Source: Porpolomopsis calyptriformis (Eukaryota > Basidiomycota > Agaricomycetes > Agaricales > Hygrophoraceae). From it: a stretch of DNA of 64,000 bases. The notes beneath the pieces were generated by a model. It saw only the letters and a program-made list of their open reading frames with translations, did no database searches and had not been told where the DNA came from. Numbering within the stretch: position 1 is the stretch's first letter; every line of letters begins with the position of its first letter. Below are positions 11,464-21,002 of the stretch, piece after piece. The stretch spans positions 1,178,001 through 1,242,000 of the forward strand of contig OX621171.1 of the NCBI GenBank assembly GCA_951640195.1, in the 5' to 3' direction. The translations under genes and the position numbers were made by a program.

Positions 11464-11813
11464 GTGGAGACCTTCCAGGAGAAGAAGAGTTTGTCGCTAG
11501 TGATGTGAGGATAACTTCACCAGTGTTAACACTGATGAAGTCTGAGGAAAGAAAGAGTTACTGCTGACAAAATTTCTAAATCATGTGTTGTTGTTTACTG
11601 CTGTTGTTGTATTATCAAAGCTAATCGGGCGACCATCACTTGGCTGCTCAGTTCATTTCTCTTCCTCGAACACCACAATTCACTGGTGTTAACACAAGTG
11701 AATTATTCCTAACCACACCTGCTTCACCTTGGTCACTCCCTTGAGGTGATCCATTGCCTTTCGCATCTTCTGTGTAAGTTATTGTCATCAATGCATTATA
11801 ATCATCGCTGATT
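11464..11813 (-). repeat. Right copy of internal inverted repeat
   Basis: Reverse-complement partner of 4959-5306. On the plus strand it presents the same leader and GTAAGT donor, followed by a TTCTAG or CTCCAG acceptor, directly upstream of the transposase frame. It holds imperfect GTTAAC palindromes at 11515-11540 and 11677-11704. Confidence 0.9.
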
Positions 11814-11898
11814 CTAGCTTATCTTCTCCAGGAATGGGCTGGTCACTACCTGTCCCTACTGGACCTTATTTACCATCATGTATATTGGTTTCTGTTAG

Positions 11899-14800
11899 TT
11901 GAGCCCTCAGGATCTTGTCGTTATCCGTAACTCCCCATACGATTGCACTTCACCATACATGCCTGCTCAATCAACCCAGTACCGCTGCAAGTGTTTCGAA
12001 TGTCTCGAATACAGAGATGTGGACATGTCTGGTAACCATATAGGGAAGATGCAGCTGTGCTCTAGCAAGGCATCTCACCTGGCAAGAGTCCGCAATGCTC
12101 AAAGGGCCATATCCGCACCTGTTTCCATGCCTCCACACAATAACACAAATTCCGTGGAGGAGTTGGCGAATCAATTTTTTTCCCTTGCTCTGGCAGATGA
12201 GAACATTCACCCTGATGATCAACCAAGCCGACTCTGGGTCTCTCAAGCTGCGTATCAAGCAGAGCATTCTGCCAATAATACCCCGAACATTCCCGATCTT
12301 TCTACTCTCACAGACGACCTTAGTCAACTCGCAATCTCATCCAGATGCGAAATGGATAACTCACCCTTCCTTGGCACCCATTCTCATACACCCTTTGTTC
12401 AGTGTCCTAATTCCTCCCCTCACCTCAAAAGAGAACGACACAGAGCGACTTTCAATAACCATCGCATCATGGACAGGGTTGAAGCACGATTGAGAGACTG
12501 TGCATACACCATCAAAAATACACCATCAAACGAAGTCCTCCACTGGGCAGAGTTAGAGCGCAGCCAACTTTTGGCCACTCTTGCATCACTTAATCGTCAA
12601 GTCCCATCGGTAATGAGCAGAAAGCAGGTTTTGATGAGCAACCTCGAGGCTCTGGGGACTCATATCAATGCATTGCAGGAGAATATTCCTTGCGCGGAAA
12701 GACACCCTCTCTTCTACAACACTGGTAAGTTTCATCATGTCAAAATGACCATCCGCTCAACAGGTTTCATTCCAGCGTACCACTACAACCTTCCAATAGA
12801 CACGTCATCTGAGATTGCGCAAATATCCCTTGTACTTGGCATGGTTTGCAGTGTTCTCATGCGAATCAGTCGTATTGGTGGAAACTTCATCATGGCAATG
12901 CTTCAAATTTTGTTGATGTCCATTATGAGCAGGGACACAGGACATTTGATGAACGAAGATAGAAGGACTCTTTCTGAGGTTCCCCGCTCGATTGAGTCCA
13001 CAATATCACAATTCAACCTCGAAGGGCAAACAACGACCTATACAGTTTGCCTGGCCTGTAACTATACCTATAAACCGATCCCTTCCTCTGAACCATCACA
13101 TCCCCTTTGTCCTATGCATTGCATGCACATGCCCTGACCTGACTCACCTATATGTAATACTCCACTGCTGGATCATGACTCTCACCCCATCAAAACATTT
13201 GTCTATCACCACTTTCACGATTATTTAGCACAGTTACTCAGCATCCCAGGGATTGAGGAAAAGATGAACCAAGCCTGTGATGATGTGATGGACAGTCTCT
13301 ACAGGCCCGCTCCTGAATACGTGAAGGATGTTTTTGAGGGACAATTCATATGTACCTTTGAAGCCCCCCACAGTGGGAAATTGTTCGTTGACAGAGGGGA
13401 TGAGGGTCGTCTAGTGTTCTCGATCAATGTCGACTACTTCAATAATGAGGGAATGCGAATTCATGGCGCTACTACATCATGCGGCATGATCTCCATGGCT
13501 TGTTTGAATCTTCCTGCGACAATGCGATACAAGCCCGAGTATATGTATATCGCCAGCATCATCCCAGGTCCCAAAGAGCCCCGTCTTGACGAATTGAATC
13601 ATTTTCTGCGGCCATTGGTTGATGACTTGGAAGTAAGCTGGACCCGTGGTGTTCAGTTCTCCAGAACCGCTTCCAGACAGCAAGGACTTGTGACCCAAAG
13701 TGCAATTGCTATTGGTGTATGCGACTTACCAGCAGCTAGGAAGTTGTCCCAGTATAGCCCTCCTACTAGTCATCATCTGTGCACTGTATGCCATTGCTTT
13801 CACAAATCTAGTCTAGGCAGAACGGATTTCTCACACGAAGACTGGTTACCGCATGATAAAGCTGAGATGCGTGCCTTTGCCGAAGCTTGGAAAGCTGCAC
13901 CAACAGCAGCAACACAAGACAAGATGTTTTGCCTGTGAGGGTTGCGTTATTCTGAGCTATGGCATCTGGGATACTGGGATCCTGCTCGTCAGCTCGCCAT
14001 TGATGGGATGCACTGCATCTTCGAAGGACTTGTACAAACTCATTTTCGGGAATTCCTCGGCCTTACATCTACTAAAGCGAATGCGACACCCGATCCTCAA
14101 CCTGCTTTCACCCATCAATTCAATCTCACCCCTCTGGGTGATCAGCTTATAACAGAGAAGGAACTTAAGCAAATCTGCGAGATCCACAATCTCCTTGTTG
14201 CTGCTGTTGCGTCTGGTTCCACGATTAAAAATCACATGGAAACCTTGCAAGGAAAACTTCAAACTAAGAATGTAAAAGCGCTCCGCTTTGTATATGCAGA
14301 TCTAGGATGTAACGTTAATTCGATTTTGAATCCGACTCTTCAAGTCCCCATCACAAAGGGCAGGTTATACAAGAAGGATTTGGTTCATGCCCTTCTTCAA
14401 TGGGTTAGCCCTACCTATGCAATCGCACTTGTTCTCTCACTGATTGACTCACAGCGACAAGAGAAGCCATGGCGCTGTAATAACCCCCAGCTTATGAAGA
14501 TCGTGACCCCCAAATGCATTCAATCTGTTCAGAATGTCATCAAGAAGATGATAACGCCGTCGTGGGTCAGCTCTGTACCAAAAAACTATGGCGAAGCAGC
14601 TGCTGGTTCACTAAAAGCAGATGAGTGGCAAACATTGGCGTGTCACGAATCTGAAATTCGAGACATGAGATCGAGCGTGCTGAGGCCATCTCTCATGAAC
14701 ATCGAGCAGATTCTAGCCGATCACGTGTAATCTGGTATATATACTGGGAACAACAGTATTGGGTAAGTCCAATACTATGATGTTTTAGTCAAGTGGTCTT

Positions 14801-15860
14801 GACTGTCATCAGAAGCACACGTTCCCAGTGCAATTCTTAACATGGCGACTATATACTTTCCTCTCGCTCTCGTCCTCTTGTGGGGTGAAGGCAGCTCGCA
14901 CCTTATAGACCTCGAGGCTCAAACGTACCGTCGCATTCTGGACCACACTATGGTGCTCGTCTCAGCCATTCGATTGGCGTGTGCTCATATAACAACGCAG
15001 ATGCATGCCAATAGCTACCGCGAGCTGATGGCAAAATATATACGTCAACTCTGCGAAATCCACCCTCAGGCTTCAGTCCGTCCCAATCATCACATATCCC
15101 TCCACATTCACGACTTCCTTTTACTATTTGGTCCCATCCACTCATGGTGGTGCTTTCCCTTTGAACATCTAATTGGAATGCTTCAACGCATTCCTAATAA
15201 CCATAAATTCAGTTAGTTGGATCCTTTACACATCGCTTTCCATCATCTGATTTTATTTTAGGACAACTCAAAGTGACAATGTTACACTCATTTATACGAG
15301 CTTCAAGGCTAAAGTTATGGTTGTTGAAACCAGACTGCCCACCTGCCGTTAAAGAGTGCCAGAGAGTATTTTCTAGATGGTATGGGTCCTCAGCAGATCA
15401 TTCTATTAGGCCAGATTATATCGATGAGGGTATGGAGTTAGAACATTCCAAAGAGATAGAGGTCCCACCTGAACTCCAACAACTCTTTCCTCGTCGCAAA
15501 GTCCAACTCCTTGCACGTCACCGGCACGATAGAATATCCTATGCAAGGTCATCAACGCATATCGGGAACAGTTTAATTGAGTTCCACGTAGATGGGGATA
15601 TCTCAGCATCTCCAACACCTGGTTGTATCAAATGGATTGTCGCTTACAGGGATGAAATAGTGTTTGTGGTTCAGCGACCACTTCCTGCTCCTCCGAACAC
15701 TTCAGACCCATTCAGGCATTACCCCCACTTCCCTGCAAAAGTTTTTTCAGCTCATTTGAGCAACCAACTTGAGATAGTCAAACCCTGTTGGACTGTGTTG
15801 CATGTTGCTTGGTTGAACATATCTCATGAAACTTGTGTTATTGTATCCCTCTCCAGGTAA
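11899..15860 (+). pseudogene. Tnp2-like (CMC/Plavaka) transposase, broken by in-frame stops
   Basis: This is the transposase expected to cut and rejoin the element ends. One frame runs 11899-13938, interrupted only by TGA at 13135-13137. It resumes after TGA at 13936-13938 and runs to TAA at 14730. Exons follow at 14842-15216 and 15263-15860, the latter after an intron with a TTTTAG acceptor. Visible motifs are a CKCFECLEY cysteine pair near the N terminus, IIPGPKEPRLDELNHFLRP, typical of Tnp2-family proteins, then WELWHLGYWDP-like sequence with LAIDGMHCIFEGLVQ, LKADEWQTLA, and a late block with FPLALVLLWG and HIHDFLLLFGPIHSWWCFPFE. The order matches CACTA/Plavaka transposases. The TGA at 13135 could derive from CGA. 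The first ATG is unclear because a leader exon probably lies in the inverted repeat just upstream. Confidence 0.85.
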
Positions 15861-15950
15861 TATCTGTCTTGCTACACTAACTAGTTGCTCACGTATTGGC
15901 ATGTAGGAATAATTACTTGAGCTGATGGTCATTTTACTGTGGTGGAAAAT

Positions 15951-16340
15951 GGGCAACTAATCGGGTGACAAGTGGGCAACAAGCAGGCAATGAGTGGGTG
16001 ATGAGTGGGCAATGAGTGGGCAATACCTTTCCACAAAGGAGACAGGTGAACTTTCAGTACATATTTTGCGTCAGCCTGAAATAGGTGATTTCAAGTGAAT
16101 TGAAATCAGGATAGAAATCCAATATTTACTTTACACTTTTAGTCCAGTGAAAGTTATGATTTAAGTACATATTTCGAGATCACAAAAACTTGACCAGAAA
16201 TATCCTATTTTGATTGATATTTAAATTCACATGAAAGTGAAGGTTTCAAACTGACAGAAACCAGTTTATTAAATCCAGACTTTCACAAACTGGTTTCCGA
16301 ATTGGTTTCCTTTGACTTAAATAGTGATGGCACCAGTGTG
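15951..16340 (-). repeat. Right terminal inverted repeat of the 14.8-kb transposon
   Basis: Reverse-complement partner of 1543-1932, including the cluster of gggcaatgagtggg motifs at 15958-16028. The outer end ggcaccagtgtg is followed by TCA at 16341-16343. Confidence 0.9.
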
Positions 16341-16389
16341 TCAGCTGTGTAAATTGGCTGGACTATGGCCTACATGGTATCTTGTTCCA

Positions 16390-17645
16390 TTATCTCTGTT
16401 TAGCTTCCCACAATTTTTTGGTTTCTTTATTCAGCTTTTCTAATCTTTTGTCTTCTTGGTGTAGAAATTCGCTTGGATGTTGTGTGAATATTTGATCATC
16501 AAAGTCACATAAAAGCCATATGCAATCTCAACTTTTTCCCCAGGATAAAGTGACATATGCATTATAAGGTGTGAGTCCTCCTGTGGGTGGTCATCCTATA
16601 TCGATAATAACTGGATCTATAGTTTGTCCTTAGCTGCGATAGTCAGTGAACATGTATGCCGAGGTTATGGGTAATTGTCAATGATTAACTGATTTTTTGA
16701 TGTTCACTGAATTGTGAAATGAGAAGGATTGAGTTATTGGTAATAGGGGAATGGTTCCTTTTGGAAGATTCTGGAGAGATGGTGCCTTGGTCCAATACAA
16801 TCAAACAAGGGCATAGAGTGGTGGATAATGAAGATCAACAATCAATTCTGTTAAAGAGAATAGTGATTCGTGTTCATCCAAGATTATATTGATAATCTCT
16901 CCACAAGCACCATTAGCAATATTGAGGTCCATGTTAATGTTATAGGTTACCATAACCTTCATTCCAATAAACAACTTTGTGATATCTGGTAGGCCTCCTT
17001 TTTCCTGATGATTCCTTCCTTGAATCGACTTGTTCTTTGCAATAGATAACCATTTGAGAAGGGTTATTTGTCTTCCATCAATTGTGTCTTCTGCTTTGCA
17101 TGGATACAACTGTTTCCCTGCTGCCATATATTCTTTCATTGCTGCTGCTACATTCCATTGTATCCATACTCTGTGTCGCAGTGTCACTAAAACAGCATTG
17201 TTCCAAGGGCTCAGGGGAAAATCAGTTTTAGGGCAATCTGGATTCATTATTATCAAGTTGCGCAGAATTTTCAAATGTTGATCATGGCACATTCCATAGC
17301 AGACATGCTGCAATAAGTCATTCCATGTGTCATCCACCACATGAACCTGTTGTTTTAGCCAAACAACTGTGGTGAATTCTTCATAAATCTGCTGTCTGAT
17401 TATTTCCCCATGACAATCATGCCCAGGGTTACAAGGCTAGAATAAAGGAGCTGATTTTCGAGTCACTATAGGGAGGAATTGGTGAAAATTGCCTGTGAGT
17501 ATAACATTAAGCCCTCTAAAGGGTTTATCCATTGTTGCCATGTCTAACAAGACTCTGGCTTTCCCAATGATAGCAGATAATTTGGAAAGAAATTTGCAAG
17601 ATAACATGAAAACTTTGTTAATGACCAGGTATCGCTTGTTCACCT
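16390..17645 (-). pseudogene. Helitron-type PIF1 helicase relic (C-terminal part)
   Basis: Reading from 17645 downward gives KVFMLSCKFLSKLS, then RGLNVILTGNFHQFLPIV (Walker B-like region of PIF1 helicases), RQQIYEEFTTVVWLKQQ, a 179-residue open stretch containing IGMKVMVTYNINMDLNIANG, and after 16801 further family sequence: TKAPSLQNLPKGTIPL, AYMFTDYR.GQTI, PPTGGLTPYNAYVTLS and LCDFDDQIFTQ. That is the C-terminal half of the Helitron-associated PIF1-like helicase, which unwinds DNA during rolling-circle transposition. Stops occur, for example TAG just after SAPLF near 17437 and in the GQTI region. The Walker A part and the Rep domain are not visible upstream, where the DNA becomes AT-rich. 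The 14.8-kb transposon begins 50 bp beyond the 3' end. Confidence 0.8.
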
Positions 17646-17979
17646 AAAATGACTCTGTCAGAGATATATTTTTTTCTTTTTCCTTTGCTCATCTATTCCT
17701 ATTTACATCAGATAGTTTACATCAATAGCCACTTAGCCACCCAAGCTCTGCTTAGTAATAGAAGGTGACCAAGCCATATCTATATTTAGTCTACCATCAG
17801 GGACCTATTATCAACAAAATGACCAAAATGCTGGCACAAAATTAATTCAAAATTCTTTGGGGGATCGTTAGGGCATCCAAATACAATCAGTTTAAGCTAT
17901 AAATTAAAAAAATCAGCAGTCCCATTCTTGAGATATATCTAAAATACTCCATTTATACTATTATGCAGCCCAGCTATTG
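17646..17979. other. AT-rich stretch without recognisable gene
   Basis: Nothing coding was recognised. The right part grades into decayed units of the tandem array that follows. Confidence 0.5.
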
Positions 17980-18478
17980 TATTGCACTCTATAAATTGCG
18001 ATTTCATGTCCATTCGATAGGCACAGTGAACAAATGGTGAGCCTACCCAAAATTCCGATTTTTAGAGCATTTGGTATGTCATGGTGGAAGATAGTAAGGT
18101 TTTAGGAGGAGGCATAAGTATAAGTAGCTATAGACTACTCTAAAAATTGGGGTTTTATATTCAATCGATAGCCCTAGTGTCATAGAGGTGGGGAATACAA
18201 AAATCCCGATTTATGGACCATTTGGGGTACCGCAATCAGTTATATAAGGGGTATGGGGGGGTATATCTCCAACTTATCACAGAGCTCTTTAAAAATTAGG
18301 ATTTCATGTTCAATCAATAGCAGCAGTAGTGTTATAAAGGCTCGGAATAATGAAATCCTGATTTATAGGCAGAATAAGGTACCGCAATAAGCCATATAAG
18401 GGGTATAGGGGGGTATATCTCCAACTTATCACAGAGCTCTTTAAAAATCTGGGTTTTATATTCAATTGATAGCCCCAG
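17980..18478. repeat. Tandem array, part 1 (about 150-bp units)
   Basis: Units are recognised by the recurring string around tttcatgttcaatcaatagc and by cttatcacagagctctttaaa. Unit starts lie near 17990, 18143, 18291 and 18443. The last unit is cut by a retrotransposon at 18479 and continues at 25901. Confidence 0.85.
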
Positions 18479-18957
18479 TGTTACGATTTCTCACTTTTCA
18501 TCCACTTGTCCCCTGTCCGTGACTCCTGTGACCTGTCACACTCGATTCGTCGACTACCATGACCATGACGTGACACGTGACACCACCGACTGGACTTCCA
18601 CCCACTTTCCTTTCCATTTCTCCCTTTCACTTATCTTATCTTATCTCCTTATCTAATCTTATCTTATCGCTAATCCTCATAGATTGGAGACGTTTACGCT
18701 ATTGGTCAATGAAGACGTGCTCCGCAGTTACTCCGCAGTAGCTGCACAAGGCTGCGCATTGCTGTGCATTGGTCAGCTGTTCCATGGAACGTCCCCGTAG
18801 CAATCACTATCACATTCCAGACTCAGATAGATATAAGTAGAGTACGATACGCTTGTATCTTCCTTAGTCTTGAATTTCAACAACGTTTCCCCTAGTTTAT
18901 GCACTAGGCTCCTTGTTGTCCCCGGAAGCTACCTGAGACCTCACCGCCGACGTAACA
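18479..18957 (+). repeat. 5' LTR of element E
   Basis: Runs from TGTTACG to CGTAACA, 479 bp, the same length as the 3' LTR. It contains a TATA-like gatataag at 18830-18837. Confidence 0.95.
18830..18837 (+). promoter_or_regulatory. TATA box of element E
   Basis: The string gatataag lies about 30-36 bp upstream of agtcttgaatttc (18866-18878), which is the expected first stretch of the transcript if the element primes itself. Confidence 0.65.
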
Positions 18958-18970
18958 GAAATTCAAGACT
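18958..18970 (+). promoter_or_regulatory. Self-priming primer-binding site of element E
   Basis: The 13 bases right after the 5' LTR are the exact reverse complement of 18866-18878 inside the LTR, at the position expected for the RNA 5' end. That is the arrangement described for the self-primed Tf1/sushi group. No tRNA-type TGG start is present. Confidence 0.75.
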
Positions 18971-19060
18971 CTCTCCCACCTAGCTTCTTTTCGCAAGAGT
19001 CCCTGGACAAGATTCATCTGACATCAACCACTTTCTCATTGAGTTATCAAGTGAAAACCG

Positions 19061-19672
19061 TTGCTGTTGCCTATCCGGAATCCACCAGGCTCCCCCTCAT
19101 CAGGCCCATCCTCTTTCGTTTCGAGAACCACAGTGACCAACCGCACGGTATCGAATTCAACCACCACCCTGGACCCGTCTTCACTCGATCCGCCCCCGTC
19201 CTACTCTCCCCCTCACCTATCCCCCCAGGCTTCCTCGAGTCAGCTCATTAGCTACTCCGAGCAACAAGCCATTGACGCCCTAGAAATCGAACAGGCTCAA
19301 CTCGCAGCTCTTACACTCGAGTTCTCCCACCTCACATTCGAACTCTCCTCTCCTGCCTCTGCCAATCCTTCTCCAGTTTCGTCTCGTTCTTCGTTCTCTT
19401 TGGACTCCTTCTACACTGCCCCCTCTCCCCCGGATTCAGACAACGGTTTAGATCCTTTCATCGAAATCGAACCGCGAATGTTCAATCGCGTTTGCATCAG
19501 AGTTTATCATTCCTCCGTGCTCATTGCCAACTTCCTTGCTTCGTCCATCCGTGTTTTCTACTGTCGCGGATCTTCTCACGTTAGAGAGATCCACGTCCGA
19601 GACAACCTCCGACCACGCCTCCCTGTACAGGTTCCCGTTGACCAAGCTTCGGGCTCACAGACGACGACTTAG
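19061..19672 (+). pseudogene. N-terminal gag region of element E (frame-broken)
   Basis: A 203-codon frame rich in proline and serine (PPPSYSPPHLSP, FYTAPSPPDSDN) is homologous to the 39690-40124 frame of element C. Continuation into gag proper occurs in a different frame, starting EYQDAVDTSGIFSPLSSQ near 19672, with a TGA near 19796. A frameshift and a stop therefore separate this part from the main gag. The N-terminal arm of gag would help particle assembly; this copy would not make it intact. Confidence 0.6.
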
Positions 19673-20073
19673 AGTACCAGGACGCCGTCGACACCTCTGG
19701 GATATTTTCACCTCTCTCATCTCAGATCCTCGACCCCTCCACTCCATCCGTCTTTGAGGTTCTCGGCCCAACCACTCTCCCTGCCCCAACTCCATGACCC
19801 ATAGGAACACCCCTGTTTGGACGTCCTCGTTTTCTCCGAACACCACCTCGACCTCTCTCCCGCTCGTCGTCTTCTCCCACAAAGGCAACCACCTCCAACT
19901 CCCCGCAACGACCACTTCCGAAAACCCCTCGGAAGCCGAAAGACTCTCCCCCTCGAGAGGAACCCCCCCCTGAATCGGATCCAGCCTCTCATTTTCCTTT
20001 TCCTTCTGCTTCTCCTTCTGGTACTCTGCCACCCCCAAACCCGAATCCACTCCCTCCTTCGCAAACAACACCA

Positions 20074-21000
20074 ATGGCCTCCGCGTCAAACAAGATCAAG
20101 CTTGCTCAGCCCAACTCCTTCAATGGCAACAAAAAGCTGTACAAAAATTGGTTCCGACAAGTGATCATCTTTCTCCATGGCAGCGATGTCACCGATCCCG
20201 AGAAGATGATTCTCGTCGCACTCTCGTACATGAAGGAAGGCGTAGCCGCTGAGTGGGCGCAACAGTACGTCGACACGTTCTTCGGTCGCACTGATGCCGC
20301 TGGCAACCTCGTCCCTCTCGGGACTTGGGCCACCTTCACTGCCCTGTTGGACGCGACTTTCGTCGACCATGCCATTGAGCAACGCGCTCGCGAAGAGGTT
20401 GAGCATTTTGCTCAAGGAAGACTGAGTATCACTGACTACTTCATAAAACTGGAACTTTTGTTCCGCCAAGCTGGTCTCGCTGGCCAGGATAAAGAATGTA
20501 TCCGCATCATCGAGAAGAATGTCCGCCAGGACATAATTCGGCAAATGTATGTGAACCCGCCACTCCCCACCAAGTACGACAAGTACCACGAGAGAGTGAA
20601 GGCTATCGGACAGCTCATGGAACGTTTCCATGAGCAAGAACGCTATCAGCATCTGAATGCCCCTCTTCCTCGTCTGTCTTTCAGGCCGTCCGTGCCCCGT
20701 TTCCAACCCCCACCTCAACAAGATCATCAGGTGCCATCTGGCATCATTCATGGCGGTCAGGGATTACCCATGGACCTTAGCAAGACGCGTCAAGTCAACA
20801 AGTGTTACAACTGTGGCCAGGTTGGACATTTCCGTCGGGATTGTCCTCAAGAGCTCAAGAAAGTCAACGTTCGTGCCCTCCAATATGAACTGACACACGA
20901 TGAGCTCTTGGAGTTGATGAATTTCCTTTCCGAAGAGGAACACGCTCCAGAGGAACCCACCCCCGACTCGACTGAGCAGGATTTTGGCGACGGTCGTTAG
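20074..21000 (+). CDS. Gag capsid-nucleocapsid of element E
   Basis: The 308-residue frame carries a retrotransposon gag domain (NSFNGNKKLYKNWFRQ, AAEWAQQYVD, FTALLDATFVD, RLSITDYFIKLELLFRQAG) and a CCHC zinc knuckle CYNCGQVGHFRRDC at about residues 245-260 (CX2CX4HX4C), used to bind the RNA genome. It ends at TAG 20998-21000. The pol frame is -1 relative to gag and opens right after it. The open length and normal motif spacing suggest it is translatable if expressed, although the upstream gag part is broken. Confidence 0.85.
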   Translation: MASASNKIKLAQPNSFNGNKKLYKNWFRQVIIFLHGSDVTDPEKMILVALSYMKEGVAAEWAQQYVDTFFGRTDAAGNLVPLGTWATFTALLDATFVDHAIEQRAREEVEHFAQGRLSITDYFIKLELLFRQAGLAGQDKECIRIIEKNVRQDIIRQMYVNPPLPTKYDKYHERVKAIGQLMERFHEQERYQHLNAPLPRLSFRPSVPRFQPPPQQDHQVPSGIIHGGQGLPMDLSKTRQVNKCYNCGQVGHFRRDCPQELKKVNVRALQYELTHDELLELMNFLSEEEHAPEEPTPDSTEQDFGDGR

Positions 21001-21002
21001 AG

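Larger units (their letters stand above)
1543..16340 (+). mobile_element. 14.8-kb Plavaka/CACTA-type (CMC superfamily) DNA transposon with several passenger genes
   Basis: The two ends are inverted copies of about 390 bp, and their outer bases read cacacYggYgcc. Immediately outside, the trinucleotide TCA is present on both sides (1540-1542 and 16341-16343), as expected for a 3-bp target duplication of CACTA-like elements. Between the repeats lie a Tnp2-like transposase (+), a WD40-membrane protein gene (+) and three minus-strand genes of hypothetical families. Assignment to the CMC group rests on the transposase motifs and CAC termini. Plavaka is the likely subgroup, but that is inference. 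The transposase has in-frame stops, so this copy is probably not autonomous. A second inverted repeat inside suggests either nesting or promoter duplication. Confidence 0.85.

Noticed and set aside
1543..16340. TET/JBP dioxygenase cargo, as described for some Plavaka and KDZ elements
   Set aside because: I looked for the HxD...H dioxygenase pattern among the passenger genes and did not see it.
20086..20751. Minus-strand 221-codon frame opposite gag of element E
   Set aside because: Shadow of gag, which has a clear zinc knuckle.
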